Shown one piece after another: positions 1-7,400 of a stretch of 13,410 nt of DNA (positions within the stretch are counted from its first letter, which is position 1; every line of letters starts with the position of its first letter). The stretch is from Bacillota bacterium (lineage in GTDB: Bacteria > Bacillota > Clostridia > Christensenellales > Aristaeellaceae): positions 1 through 13,410 of the forward strand of contig JAEZTD010000032.1 in assembly GCA_023443705.1 (NCBI GenBank). The letters run 5' to 3'. A program made the position numbers and the translations under genes. The notes under the pieces were generated by a model. The model saw nothing but the letters and a program-made list of their open reading frames with translations, made no database searches and was not told the DNA's origin.

Positions 1-276
1 GCGGCGTCTAGCGCGGTCTCCTTCGCGCTGATGAACGTGATGGGCCTTGTGTGCGATCCGGTCGGCGGCCTTGTGGAGGTGCCCTGCGTGTACCGGAACG
101 TTCTCGGCGTGGTCAACGCCGTGGCGGCGGCGGACATGGCGCTTTCTGGGCTTGCAAGCCCGCTGCCCGCCGACGAGGTAATCGACGCGATGGGCCGCGT
201 GGGGCGGTCGATGCCCGCGTCCCTCCGTGAGACCGGCGAGGGCGGCTGCGCGGCGTGTCCGTCGGCGAGGCGTTAA
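1..276 (+). CDS. sdaAA: L-serine dehydratase, iron-sulfur type, alpha subunit (3' end only)
   Basis: This is the C-terminal 91 residues of the catalytic alpha chain of iron-sulfur L-serine ammonia-lyase, which converts L-serine to pyruvate and ammonia in the cytoplasm. The reading frame is open from base 1, so the start and most of the protein lie upstream. Visible family signatures are GLVCDPVGGLVEVPC at fragment residues 15-29, followed by RN and ADMAL, then the terminal MP..LRETGEGG. Cys18 and Cys29 of the fragment match two of the conserved cysteines that bind the [4Fe-4S] cluster in this family. In Bacillota a separate beta chain (SdaAB) is usually encoded just upstream, which cannot be checked here. 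The extreme C-terminus (GGCAACPSARR) has two extra cysteines where GGLAATP is more common. The gene ends with TAA and no strong terminator follows. Confidence 0.93.
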   Translation, partial: AASSAVSFALMNVMGLVCDPVGGLVEVPCVYRNVLGVVNAVAAADMALSGLASPLPADEVIDAMGRVGRSMPASLRETGEGGCAACPSARR

Positions 277-333
277 AATCTCCTCGCGGATATTTCAACG
301 CAGTTTTGGATGCTGCGCTCGCCTGAAACGCTT

Positions 334-435
334 AAGCATTTCCGGGCGGCTCGCTGACTTGCGGAAATGTTTCTTGCACCAGTGTGCGCACTGGCGCAGG
401 AAACCCCGTTCCCGGCGTGCACGCCACCGGGAACG
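334..435. repeat. Cluster of three consecutive inverted repeats (structured RNA or extragenic repeat)
   Basis: Three hairpins follow each other within about 100 bases. The first pairs 334-344 with 362-372 (core CATTTCCG/CGGAAATG plus a G-U pair and two A-T pairs). The second pairs 369-384 with 389-404: a 16-bp stem with one G-U and one A-C mismatch and a TGCG loop. The third pairs 407-415 with 427-435 (CGTTCCCGG/CCGGGAACG, perfect), and its loop contains most of the 12-base palindrome GGCGTGCACGCC at 414-425. The first two stems share bases 369-372, so they may compete. No T-run follows any stem, so this is not a simple terminator. The density suggests either a folded RNA or a dispersed extragenic repeat. 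Confidence 0.55.
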
Positions 436-508
436 ATTGAAAGAAAACGGTGTTGCGCAATCCGGTCGCCGAATTTGATTGGATGGGCGGCGGGGTATCG
501 TTTGAAGT

Positions 509-561
509 CGTGGGCGCGTCGGGGCGTGGGGCTGAAAGATAAAGGTATCCGGGTGCCCACG
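509..561. repeat. Inverted repeat upstream of the pfp promoter
   Basis: CGTGGGCGC at 509-517 pairs with GTGCCCACG at 553-561, giving nine pairs including one G-U, with a 35-base purine-rich loop. The right arm ends about 38 bases before the -35 box of the pfp promoter. It could be the last part of a structured element in this spacer or a binding site upstream of the promoter. Confidence 0.35.
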
Positions 562-599
562 GTGGATCGGCGGCAAACGTGAATTTAGCCTTGCGAAAA

Positions 600-628
600 T
601 TGACTTTTTACGCGCTTTATGGTACATT
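600..628 (+). promoter_or_regulatory. Sigma-A-type promoter for pfp
   Basis: TTGACT at 600-605 and TACATT at 623-628 are separated by exactly 17 bases, matching the housekeeping consensus at 5/6 and 4/6 positions. The expected transcription start is near 635, leaving a leader of about 34 bases before the pfp start at 669. The surrounding local AT-richness contrasts with the GC-rich genes. Confidence 0.7.
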
Positions 629-668
629 GACGGGTGGAAGATACTTTGCATGGAAGGATGAAATAACC

Positions 669-1913
669 ATGTCTGAACTCAAGGGCGCTTGCATCATCGG
701 GCAGTCTGGCGGGCCTTCGGCCGTCATCAACGCCAGCGCGTATGGCGCCATCAAAACGGCGCTCGAAAATCCCTCGATCACCCGCGTGCTGGGCGCGGAA
801 AACGGCATCCAGGGCGTGCTCAACGACCGGCTCATCGACATGAGCAAGGAAGATCCGGCCGAGCTCGCGCTGATGAAGCACACGCCGTCCTCGGCGCTGG
901 GTTCCTGCCGCTACAAGCTGAAGGAAGCTTCCGCAGACGAAACCGACTACAAGCGCATCCTTGAGATCTTCAAAAAGTACGACGTGCGCTACTTCTTCTA
1001 CAACGGCGGCAACGACTCGATGGACACCTGCAACAAGATTTCCAAGTACATGCTGGAAAAGGGCTACGAGTGCCGCGTGATGGGCATCCCGAAGACCATC
1101 GACAACGACCTGGCCGGCACCGACCACTGCCCCGGCTTCTCCTCCGCCGCCAAGTACATCGCAACCTCCGTCATGGAAGTGTACCATGACGCCCGCGTGT
1201 ACGACACCGGCATGGTCACCGTCATTGAGTGCATGGGCCGCCACGCCGGCTGGCTGACCGCCGCCGCCGCGCTGGCCACGGAAAAGGGCAATGGCCCGGA
1301 CCTCATCTACGTGCCGGAAGTGGCCTTTGACATGGACAAGTTCATTGAGTCCGTCAAGAAGATCTACGACGAGCACAAAAAGTGCATCGTGGCCGTGTCC
1401 GAGGGCATCCACGACAAAGACGGCACCTTCATTACCGAATACGCCAACAAGAACGCCACCCGCGACAGCTTCGGCCACGCCCAGCTGGGCGGCTTGGCCT
1501 CGTTCCTCGCCAATGAGGTCAAGAAGGCCACGGGCGCGAAGGTGCGCGGCATCGAGCTGAGCCTCCTGCAGCGCTGCGCCGCCCACATCGCCTCCAAGAC
1601 CGACGTGGAGGAATCCTTCATGGCGGGCAAGGCCGCAGTTGAGAACGCCGTCGCCGGCATCACCGACAAGATGGTGGGCTTCGAGCGCGTCACCGGGCCG
1701 GACGGCAAGTACGAGTGCCGCATCAAGCTGTTCGATCTCTCCGTGGTCGCCAATGCCGAGAAGAAGCTGCCGCTGGAGTGGATCAATGAGACCGGCGACG
1801 GCATCACCCAGGGCTTCATCGACTACGCGCTGCCGCTGATCCAGGGCCAGACCGATCTCGCCTTCGAAGACGGCCTGCCGCGCTTCGTCAAGCTCAAGAA
1901 GGTTCGCGCCTGA
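669..1913 (+). CDS. pfp: Pyrophosphate-dependent 6-phosphofructokinase
   Basis: The 414-residue product is a phosphofructokinase-family enzyme that phosphorylates fructose 6-phosphate to fructose 1,6-bisphosphate in glycolysis. Two substitutions point to PPi rather than ATP as phosphoryl donor. The phosphate-binding motif is GGNDS (113-117), with Asp where ATP enzymes have Gly. The catalytic loop is PKTIDND (141-147), with Lys where ATP enzymes have Gly. Asp145 is the expected catalytic base, and MGRHAGWL (189-196) contributes to substrate binding. PPi-type enzymes work reversibly in both glycolysis and gluconeogenesis. The start at 669 is chosen because it gives the family N-terminus (GACIIGQSGGPSAVIN) and lies downstream of the promoter; an in-frame ATG at 579 precedes the promoter. 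AAGGA at 654-658 is a slightly distant ribosome binding site. A hairpin follows the stop by 5 bases. The PPi assignment is from residues, not assay. Confidence 0.93.
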   Translation: MSELKGACIIGQSGGPSAVINASAYGAIKTALENPSITRVLGAENGIQGVLNDRLIDMSKEDPAELALMKHTPSSALGSCRYKLKEASADETDYKRILEIFKKYDVRYFFYNGGNDSMDTCNKISKYMLEKGYECRVMGIPKTIDNDLAGTDHCPGFSSAAKYIATSVMEVYHDARVYDTGMVTVIECMGRHAGWLTAAAALATEKGNGPDLIYVPEVAFDMDKFIESVKKIYDEHKKCIVAVSEGIHDKDGTFITEYANKNATRDSFGHAQLGGLASFLANEVKKATGAKVRGIELSLLQRCAAHIASKTDVEESFMAGKAAVENAVAGITDKMVGFERVTGPDGKYECRIKLFDLSVVANAEKKLPLEWINETGDGITQGFIDYALPLIQGQTDLAFEDGLPRFVKLKKVRA

Positions 1914-1918
1914 TAAAA

Positions 1919-1948
1919 TGCCCCGCGCCGGTTCTCCGGCGCGGGGCA
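1919..1948. terminator. Bidirectional intrinsic terminator between convergent pfp and the peptidase operon
   Basis: A perfect 13-bp stem (1919-1931 with 1936-1948) closes a TTCT loop. Read on the minus strand, it is followed at once by TTTTAT, a canonical rho-independent arrangement for the operon ending with the peptidase gene. On the plus strand it comes 5 bases after the pfp stop and is followed by GCGAATTTT, a weaker tract. It therefore probably ends both transcripts, most efficiently the minus one. Confidence 0.85.
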
Positions 1949-1959
1949 GCGAATTTTGT

Positions 1960-1990
1960 GAGGCCGCCGCGCTTAACGCGCGGAGGCCTC
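1960..1990. terminator. Second hairpin in the convergent 3' region
   Basis: Arms 1960-1972 and 1978-1990 pair over 13 positions with a single G-A mismatch around a TTAAC loop. It lies 7 bases past the peptidase stop on the minus strand. It lacks a good T-run on either side, so it more likely protects the 3' end or assists the adjacent terminator at 1919-1948 than terminates alone. Confidence 0.55.
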
Positions 1991-1997
1991 TTGCGCT

Positions 1998-3065
1998 CTA
2001 TACGATCATGAAATCCCTGTCCAGCTCGTTCAGACACTCGCAGCCGTTCTCGGTGACCAGCACCAGATCCTCCACACGGACGCCGAACTTGCCCGCCAGG
2101 TACACGCCCGGTTCGATGGAGAACACCATGCCCGGCTGCGCCACGTAGGGGCTGACCGCGCTGACATCCGGCGGCTCGTGCACCTCGAGGCCCAGCCCGT
2201 GGCCGGTGCGGTGCAGAAACTGCTTGCCGTAGCCCGCGTCCTCGATGACCGCCCTCGCCGCCCGGTCGATGTCGGAGAGCCGGACACCAGGCCGGACCGC
2301 CGCCTTGCCCGCGGCGTTCGCCCGGCAGACGATGTCGTAAACCTTCTTCTGCTCGTCGGTGGCGCTTCCGAAAAAAACGGTTCTCGTCATGTCGCTGAGG
2401 GCGTGGTCTACGTTCACCCCGACGTCCAGGATCACCGCGTCGCCCTTTTGAAGCCGCGAATTCCCGGTGGCGTGGTGCGGTTCGGCGCAACCCGCGCCGA
2501 AGCAGATCAGCGCCGAAAAGCCAAGGCCGGTGGCGCCTTCGGAGGCTGCGATGGTGTCGTAACGCCGTGCCACATCCAGTTCGGTCTCGCCTTCGACGAG
2601 GCTCTTGCGGAGCGCGCCGGTCACCCGGTCGTTCATGCGGGAGCTCTTGCGCAGCCCTTCGATCTCCTCGGCGTCCTTGAGCATGCGTGCGTCGTCCACC
2701 GGCTTAGAGCCGATGACCGGGTGTACGTCCCCGCGCTTTTCCATCAGGGACAGAAGGAAACGGCTGGGCCACGCATTGTCCACGCCGATGGTTCCCGGCG
2801 CGACTCTCGCAGCCAGCGCGGCGACGCTGTCCTCCGCGTCGTCGAATTCCACCAGTCCAAGGCCCTCCACGGGCGGCACCGCGAACATGTGGTTGACAAA
2901 CAACCGGGGGCCGTGCTCGCCGATGAGGAGCGCCAGGAGCCGTTCGCCCGGCGCGATCCACTGCCCCGTCAGGTAGTAGATGGATTCGGTGGACGTGATC
3001 AGTAGTTGCGACAGGTTCATTTTTTCCATGCCCGCCATGACGCGGGCCAGCCGGTTCGTCTTCAT
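1998..3065 (-). CDS. Xaa-Pro peptidase, M24B family
   Basis: The 355-residue product is a cytoplasmic metallopeptidase of family M24B (Xaa-Pro aminopeptidase or Xaa-Pro dipeptidase), which splits the bond before proline. An N-terminal creatinase-like domain (about 1-125) precedes the pita-bread catalytic domain (about 135-350). All five dinuclear metal ligands are present: Asp214 (LDVGV), Asp225 (SDMTRT), His289 (HRTGHG), Glu318 (SIEPGVY) and Glu332 (VEDLVLV). His198 (PHHATG) matches a conserved active-site histidine. The length is typical of the short Gram-positive PepP/PepQ forms; sequence alone does not separate aminopeptidase from dipeptidase, so no symbol is given. The start has an excellent AAAGGAGG site (3072-3079) with 6-base spacing. 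Only one base separates this ATG from the stop of the methyltransferase gene, so the two are probably co-translated. It is the last gene of the minus-strand operon. Confidence 0.92.
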   Translation of the reverse strand: MKTNRLARVMAGMEKMNLSQLLITSTESIYYLTGQWIAPGERLLALLIGEHGPRLFVNHMFAVPPVEGLGLVEFDDAEDSVAALAARVAPGTIGVDNAWPSRFLLSLMEKRGDVHPVIGSKPVDDARMLKDAEEIEGLRKSSRMNDRVTGALRKSLVEGETELDVARRYDTIAASEGATGLGFSALICFGAGCAEPHHATGNSRLQKGDAVILDVGVNVDHALSDMTRTVFFGSATDEQKKVYDIVCRANAAGKAAVRPGVRLSDIDRAARAVIEDAGYGKQFLHRTGHGLGLEVHEPPDVSAVSPYVAQPGMVFSIEPGVYLAGKFGVRVEDLVLVTENGCECLNELDRDFMIV

Positions 3066-3066
3066 T

Positions 3067-3663
3067 TCAGGCCTCCTTTGTTGCTTCGATCACCCAATAC
3101 CCGCCGCCCCGCTCGATCACCTGCGCGGCGGAGAACAGCTCCTGAAGGAATTTCAGCGCCGACGGCGCGCCCTGCTGCTTGCGGATTACGGCATACAGCT
3201 TCCCGCCGGGGGCGAGCTTCTCCTTCGACTGTTCAAAAAGATTGTAGATCACCTGCTTGCCTGCGCGGATGGGTGGGTTGGTGACGACCGCGTGAAGCCC
3301 TTCCGGCAGCTTGGAGAGCCCGTCGCCGGAGAGTGCCACGGCGTTTTTTGCTTGGTTCAGCGCGATGTTTTTGCGCGCCAGCGATACCGCCCGCTCGTTG
3401 ATGTCGACAAGGAGGAACTCCGCACCGGGGTTCTTAAGCGCCAGCGGCACGCCCATTGCGCCCCAGCCGCAGCCGAGATCGGCCACGCGGCCCGTGAGGG
3501 GCGGCAGTGATTCCATCAAAAGCTTGCTGCCGGGGTCCAGCCCGTCCGCCGAGAAGACCCCCGCGTCGGTGTGCATGGTTAGGGTCATCCCCAGCGCCCG
3601 GAGGGTGACTTCCCGGGGTTTATGGGGCGCGGAAGGGTCGGGGGTAAAGTAATGCTCGCTCAT
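3067..3663 (-). CDS. rsmC: RsmC-like class I SAM-dependent methyltransferase (probable rRNA guanine N2-methyltransferase)
   Basis: The 198-residue product is a single-domain methyltransferase of the MTS/RsmC group, equivalent to the C-terminal half of E. coli RsmC and similar in size to B. subtilis YbxB. The SAM-binding motif I is DLGCGWG (62-68) and an acidic motif II is VDINE (86-90). The catalytic NPP motif at 129-131 (NPPIRAGK, 129-136) is the form used by enzymes that methylate exocyclic amino groups of guanine. In E. coli the target is G1207 of 16S rRNA; the target of the short Gram-positive members is less certain. The N-terminal YFTPDPSAPHKPRE stretch is also typical. Its ATG overlaps the rsuA stop by 4 bases (ATGA), and GGAG at 3672-3675 lies inside rsuA, so translation is likely coupled. 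Neighbouring genes support a role in ribosome maturation. Confidence 0.87.
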   Translation of the reverse strand: MSEHYFTPDPSAPHKPREVTLRALGMTLTMHTDAGVFSADGLDPGSKLLMESLPPLTGRVADLGCGWGAMGVPLALKNPGAEFLLVDINERAVSLARKNIALNQAKNAVALSGDGLSKLPEGLHAVVTNPPIRAGKQVIYNLFEQSKEKLAPGGKLYAVIRKQQGAPSALKFLQELFSAAQVIERGGGYWVIEATKEA

Positions 3664-4379
3664 GGGCTCATCTCCGTCAGCGCGCGAAGGCGCTCAAGTT
3701 CTTCCCTCGTCAGCGCGCGAACCGCGCCGGGTGGAAGCGCCGGATCCAGCGTGAGGCCGCCGACAGAAAGCCGGTGAAGCGTTTCCACCGGATGGCCCAC
3801 GGCCTGGAACATCCGCTTGACCTGATGGAACTTGCCCTCGGTGACGGTGAGGCGGGCGAGGGAGCCCGCTTCCGCCGCTTCGAGAATTTCCAGGCGGGCC
3901 GGGCGCGCGGTGAAGTCGGAGAGCGGAATGCCTTCCGCCATGCGCGCGGCGTCCGCCTCGGTCAGCAGGCCCGAAACCTGCGCCAGGTAGACTTTCTCCA
4001 CATGAAATCGGGGCGAGATCAGCCGGTGCGCCAGCTGCCCGTCCTCAGTGAGGATAAGGAGCCCCGTCACATCCCGGTCCAGCCGCCCCACGGCGCACAA
4101 ATCCGCCGTCCGGAGGGCGGCGGGCAGGAGATCAAACACCGTGGAAAAGCGCGAATCCTCCCGCGCAGTCACGCAGCCGGTCGGCTTATGGAGCATCAGG
4201 TGAAGCGGTTCTCGCGGCCCGATGACCGCACCGTCCAGCATCACCACGTTGCCTTCCGAAACGGAATGGGCGGCGTTTTTGATGCACACGCCGCCTACGG
4301 TTACGCGACCCTTCGCGATGGCCTCCCGCGCCTTTGAACGCGAAGAGAGCGCCTCGCCCACCAATCTGTCAAGCCTCAT
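3660..4379 (-). CDS. rsuA: RsuA-family 16S rRNA pseudouridine synthase
   Basis: The 239-residue product has an N-terminal S4 RNA-binding domain (about 1-50, with RLDRLVGEA and a KGRVTVGG turn) and a pseudouridine synthase domain (about 59-235). The catalytic motif is GRLDRDVTGLL (98-108) with Asp101 as the nucleophile; HKPTG (64-68) and KFHQVKRM (183-190) are further RsuA/RluB/E/F-family signatures. RsuA in E. coli isomerises U516 of 16S rRNA; a 23S target (RluB-like) cannot be excluded. Length and domain order are normal. The ATG at 4379 matches the conserved family N-terminus but has no clear Shine-Dalgarno sequence. A promoter at 4387-4415 would start the transcript at about this ATG, so the message may be leaderless. 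The stop overlaps the next gene by 4 bases. The gene follows the glucan synthase stop by 30 bases. Confidence 0.9.
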   Translation of the reverse strand: MRLDRLVGEALSSRSKAREAIAKGRVTVGGVCIKNAAHSVSEGNVVMLDGAVIGPREPLHLMLHKPTGCVTAREDSRFSTVFDLLPAALRTADLCAVGRLDRDVTGLLILTEDGQLAHRLISPRFHVEKVYLAQVSGLLTEADAARMAEGIPLSDFTARPARLEILEAAEAGSLARLTVTEGKFHQVKRMFQAVGHPVETLHRLSVGGLTLDPALPPGAVRALTREELERLRALTEMSP

Positions 4380-4386
4380 GAGAAGT

Positions 4387-4415
4387 ATTCTACCATGTTT
4401 TGCCGGGCGCTACAA
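4387..4415 (-). promoter_or_regulatory. Predicted internal promoter for rsuA-rsmC-peptidase, giving a leaderless start
   Basis: Read on the minus strand, TTGTAG (4415-4410) and TAGAAT (4392-4387) are separated by 17 bases. A TGG just before the -10 gives an extended -10 element. The -10 matches the consensus at 5/6. The -35 box overlaps the TAG stop codon of the glucan synthase gene. A start seven bases beyond the -10 falls at about 4380, next to the A of the rsuA ATG. This would uncouple the housekeeping genes from the very long upstream gene. Confidence 0.6.
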
Positions 4416-7400
4416 TGGCTTTCTTTCCGGGAACAGCGCTTCGTGGATGCCGCCATCGTCGACGAGCTCAATAAATTCGTCCGGCACGGCGCGGCCGTCC
4501 AGCAAGATGTCCTCCTGACCCCGCAGCGCGCGCAGGCGGTAGCTGGCGGAGCCGAAGCGGATGGTAATCCCCGCTTCACGCCGGTCGGGATGAATCAGCG
4601 CGTGAAGGCGCGCGCGGTTTCCCTCCCGTTCGTAGCCCAGAAGGTAGCGGATCGCGGCGCGGCACAGCCAGCCCGCAGCACCGGTGTACCAGGTCCAGCC
4701 GCCCCGGCCGGTGAAGGGCGGCTCGCCGTAAACGTCCGCGGCGATGACGTAGGGCTCCACGCGGTAGTTGAGCGCGTCTGCTTCGGTGGAGGCGTGATTC
4801 GGCGGCAACAGCGCTTCGAGCGCCTGCCAGGCGCGCGCGGCATCGCCCAGGATCGAAAATGCCATCACCGCCCAGCAGGCGGCGTGGGAGTATTGGCCGC
4901 CGTTCTCCCGAATCCCGGCGGGGTAGCGCGCGATGTAGCCGGGATCGTGGGGGCTTCCGGTCAGCGGCGGGGTCAGAAGCTTTAGTATTCTATGCTCCGG
5001 ATCGTAGAGCTGCGCCCAGGCGCTGTCCATCGCCGTCCGGCACCGCTCGGGGTCGAGCCCCGCCGCCACCGCCCAACACTGGGCGATCAGGTCGATCCGG
5101 CAGCCACCCTCGGACGCGGCGGAGCCGAGCGGCGCGCCGTCTCCAAAGAAGGCGCGTCGGTACCAGGCACCGTCCCAGCCGTGTTCCTCCACGGCGGCGC
5201 GCATCCGCCGGGCAATTTCGTGAAGCTCTTCCCGTACTTCCATAGAATCGGACATTTTTGCGTAATCCTCTGCAACCACACAGAGGAATTGGCCCAGCCA
5301 GACGCTTTCGCCGCCGCCGTCTCCTACGCGGCTCATGCCGTCGTTCCAGTCGCCCGAGCCCATCAGTGGAAGGCCATGGATGCCGGTCATCGCGGCGGCG
5401 CGGCGGATTGCCCGGAGGCAGTGGGTGTCCAGGCTCTCCGAAAGATCGGAAACCTCAGGCACGCCGTACCAGTCGTCGTCTCCTTCTGGGATCGGGACGT
5501 CCCGGAGGTAGGGCGCCTCCTCACGCAGTACGCTTCGGTCGCCCGTCTCGATCACATAGGCGGTGGCCACGTAGGGCAGGAACAAAAGGTCGTCCGACAT
5601 GCGGGTACGCACGCCGGTGCGCTCCGGGTGCCACCAGTGCATCACATCGCCCGCCTCAAACTGGCGTGCGGCGCACAAAAGGAGGTGGGCGCGCACCATG
5701 TCGGGGTCAATGGGGATCATGGGCAGCATGTCCTGCAGCTGGTCGCGGAAGCCGAAGGCGCCACCCGCCTGATACAGCCCGGCGCGCCCCCATATGCGTC
5801 CCGCCAGCGTCTGCGCCGGCAGCCACCGCCCCAGCATCTGGTCGCAGATGTCGTCGCCGGTTTCCGGTACGATGCGCGAGGTCAGGTATTCCCATCGTTC
5901 GCGGGTGCGGTCAAGGCGCGTCTGCCCCGAGCCCCAGGCGGCGAGAATTTCCCGGCAGCTATCCCGGACGGGAGACCACCCGATGAGGAACTGCGCTGTG
6001 ACGGTGCCGCCTGGCGGCAGCACAATCTGCGCGCGCAGGCCCAGCGCCGGATCAATTTCAAGGGCCTCCGGCGTACGGCCGTCGCCGGTCAGGAGCGCGG
6101 CAAAGCCGTGTCCCTCCATCGAGCCGGAGGCCATGAGCATCGGCGGCTCCGGGAAAACGCGGATCAGCCGCGCGTCGTCGCCGTTCACACCCATCAGCCA
6201 GTCCACCGAAGCGGTCAGCCGGAGCGACCGGGCGAGGCCGCCCGAATTGTGAATGGTCATAAGCAGGCACTTTGCGGGCAGGTCTACGTCCACAAACTGC
6301 TCCACCGTCCAAAGGAGTGTGCCCGCGCCGGAGGATAACCGGCTCACGCCGGGCCGGTGCTCGACGCGGAACGGCTGGGCGAGGCCCCGCTGTTCCGGTA
6401 AAAGGGAAGCGTAGGCGCGTCCGTCCGACAGCTGCAGCCTTTCGCCTTCGCCCTCATGCAGCGGGTCGTTGGTAAACGGGGTCAGCCGTCCGCCCCGGCT
6501 GTTTTTGGCAAAGGTGAACCCGCCGCCCCGTTCGGATACGAGGGAGCCGAAGCCGCCCGCATTGGCCAGCACGTTGCACCAGGGCGCGGGGGTGGGTTTT
6601 CCGGGCAAGAGGTCAATCACATAGCCGCCGCGGGCGAAGCCGCCCCAGCCGTTGAATTTCTCGCGTGGTTCCTCCGCCAGTGAAAAACCGCCTCGAAGCC
6701 GCGCGCGAGGCACCTCCTCCTCCGCCGGAAGGCTGCGCAGGAGGCCGCGGAGCGCGGCACCTACCGGCTCCGAACCGGAGAGGTAGATGGCAGACACCGC
6801 CGTAAGGAGTGCGTTCTGCGCGCCGGAGAGCGACGCGCCCTCCAGCGGGAACGCGCCGCCCGGCTCCAAAATCATGTCCGCAAGGTGGCTGGCCGACACC
6901 TGGTCGCGCAGCGCGTCCCGGACGGGCTGCTCGTAGTCGTTTCCGTAGTCGTTTACCAGCACCAGATCGCACCAAACGCCCATCGCTCGGTAGAATTCAT
7001 GGGCGCGCAGCGCGTCCCGGACCAGCGCCATCTGCGCGGTGGAGGAAACCCGGACCGTAATCAGCGGAAGATCGCCGGAGATGCCCAGCGCCCAAAGCCC
7101 GCTGATGGCGAGGCGGCAGGGCGGCGGGCAGAAGTCCCGCCGCGGGAACATGACGAGACGGCTCGCCCGCTGCAAAAGCTGGTGCCGCGCCGGAGTCAGG
7201 CCGAGGAATTCCAGCATCGACCGCGCCTGCGAGCCGGCGAGGAGCAGGCTTCGCCGTGCATCCTCCGTCGCCATGTGCCGGGCGCGCATTCTCGAGAGCG
7301 CTTCCTCGTCCCCGGCGACGCCGGCGACGAACGCCAGCTGCCGCCGCCCGCCCGGAGCCAGCGTCAGGCTGGTCTTGAGCGCCGCGCAGGGGTTCAGCGT

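Larger units (their letters stand above)
277..599. other. Intergenic spacer with no credible gene, rich in inverted repeats
   Basis: The 323 bases between sdaAA and the pfp promoter have no reading frame with both a ribosome binding site and a recognisable protein. Instead they hold several inverted repeats: a cluster at 334-435 and a further one at 509-561, listed separately. The spacer could contain a small structured RNA, an extragenic palindromic repeat element, or the 3' tail of the sdaAA transcript. Nothing in it resembles a tRNA or a riboswitch class that I recognise. Confidence 0.6.

Noticed and set aside
265..287. Six-base-pair stem around the sdaAA stop as a terminator.
   Set aside because: The stem is short, the stop codon lies in its loop, and no T-run follows.
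367..582. Possible 71-residue protein in the sdaAA-pfp spacer.
   Set aside because: There is no Shine-Dalgarno sequence, it runs through the long inverted repeats, and the product looks random, with changing composition. It is not supported as a gene.
650..666. Two tiny reading frames (ATG GAA GGA TGA and ATG AAA TAA) just before the pfp start, possible leader peptides.
   Set aside because: They are two or three codons long and overlap the pfp ribosome binding site. Such short frames arise easily by chance.
579..668. In-frame 5' extension of pfp starting at ATG 579, adding 30 residues.
   Set aside because: It would start upstream of the promoter at 600-628, has no ribosome binding site, and the extra residues do not resemble the family. 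The start at 669 gives the conserved N-terminus.
585..1586. Long open frame of 333 codons on the minus strand opposite pfp.
   Set aside because: It lies wholly inside a clear phosphofructokinase gene. Its Val/Ala/Gly/His-rich product fits no family; it is a by-product of GC-rich codon use.
2178..3005. Open frame of 275 codons on the plus strand opposite the Xaa-Pro peptidase.
   Set aside because: The opposite strand has all five metal ligands of M24B. The antisense product shows no recognisable domain and no ribosome binding site.
4992..6338. Long open frame of 448 codons on the plus strand inside the glucan synthase gene.
   Set aside because: It is antisense to the conserved GH94 catalytic region and its product is low-complexity and Arg/Pro/His-rich with no motif. 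Similar shadows occur along the whole gene.
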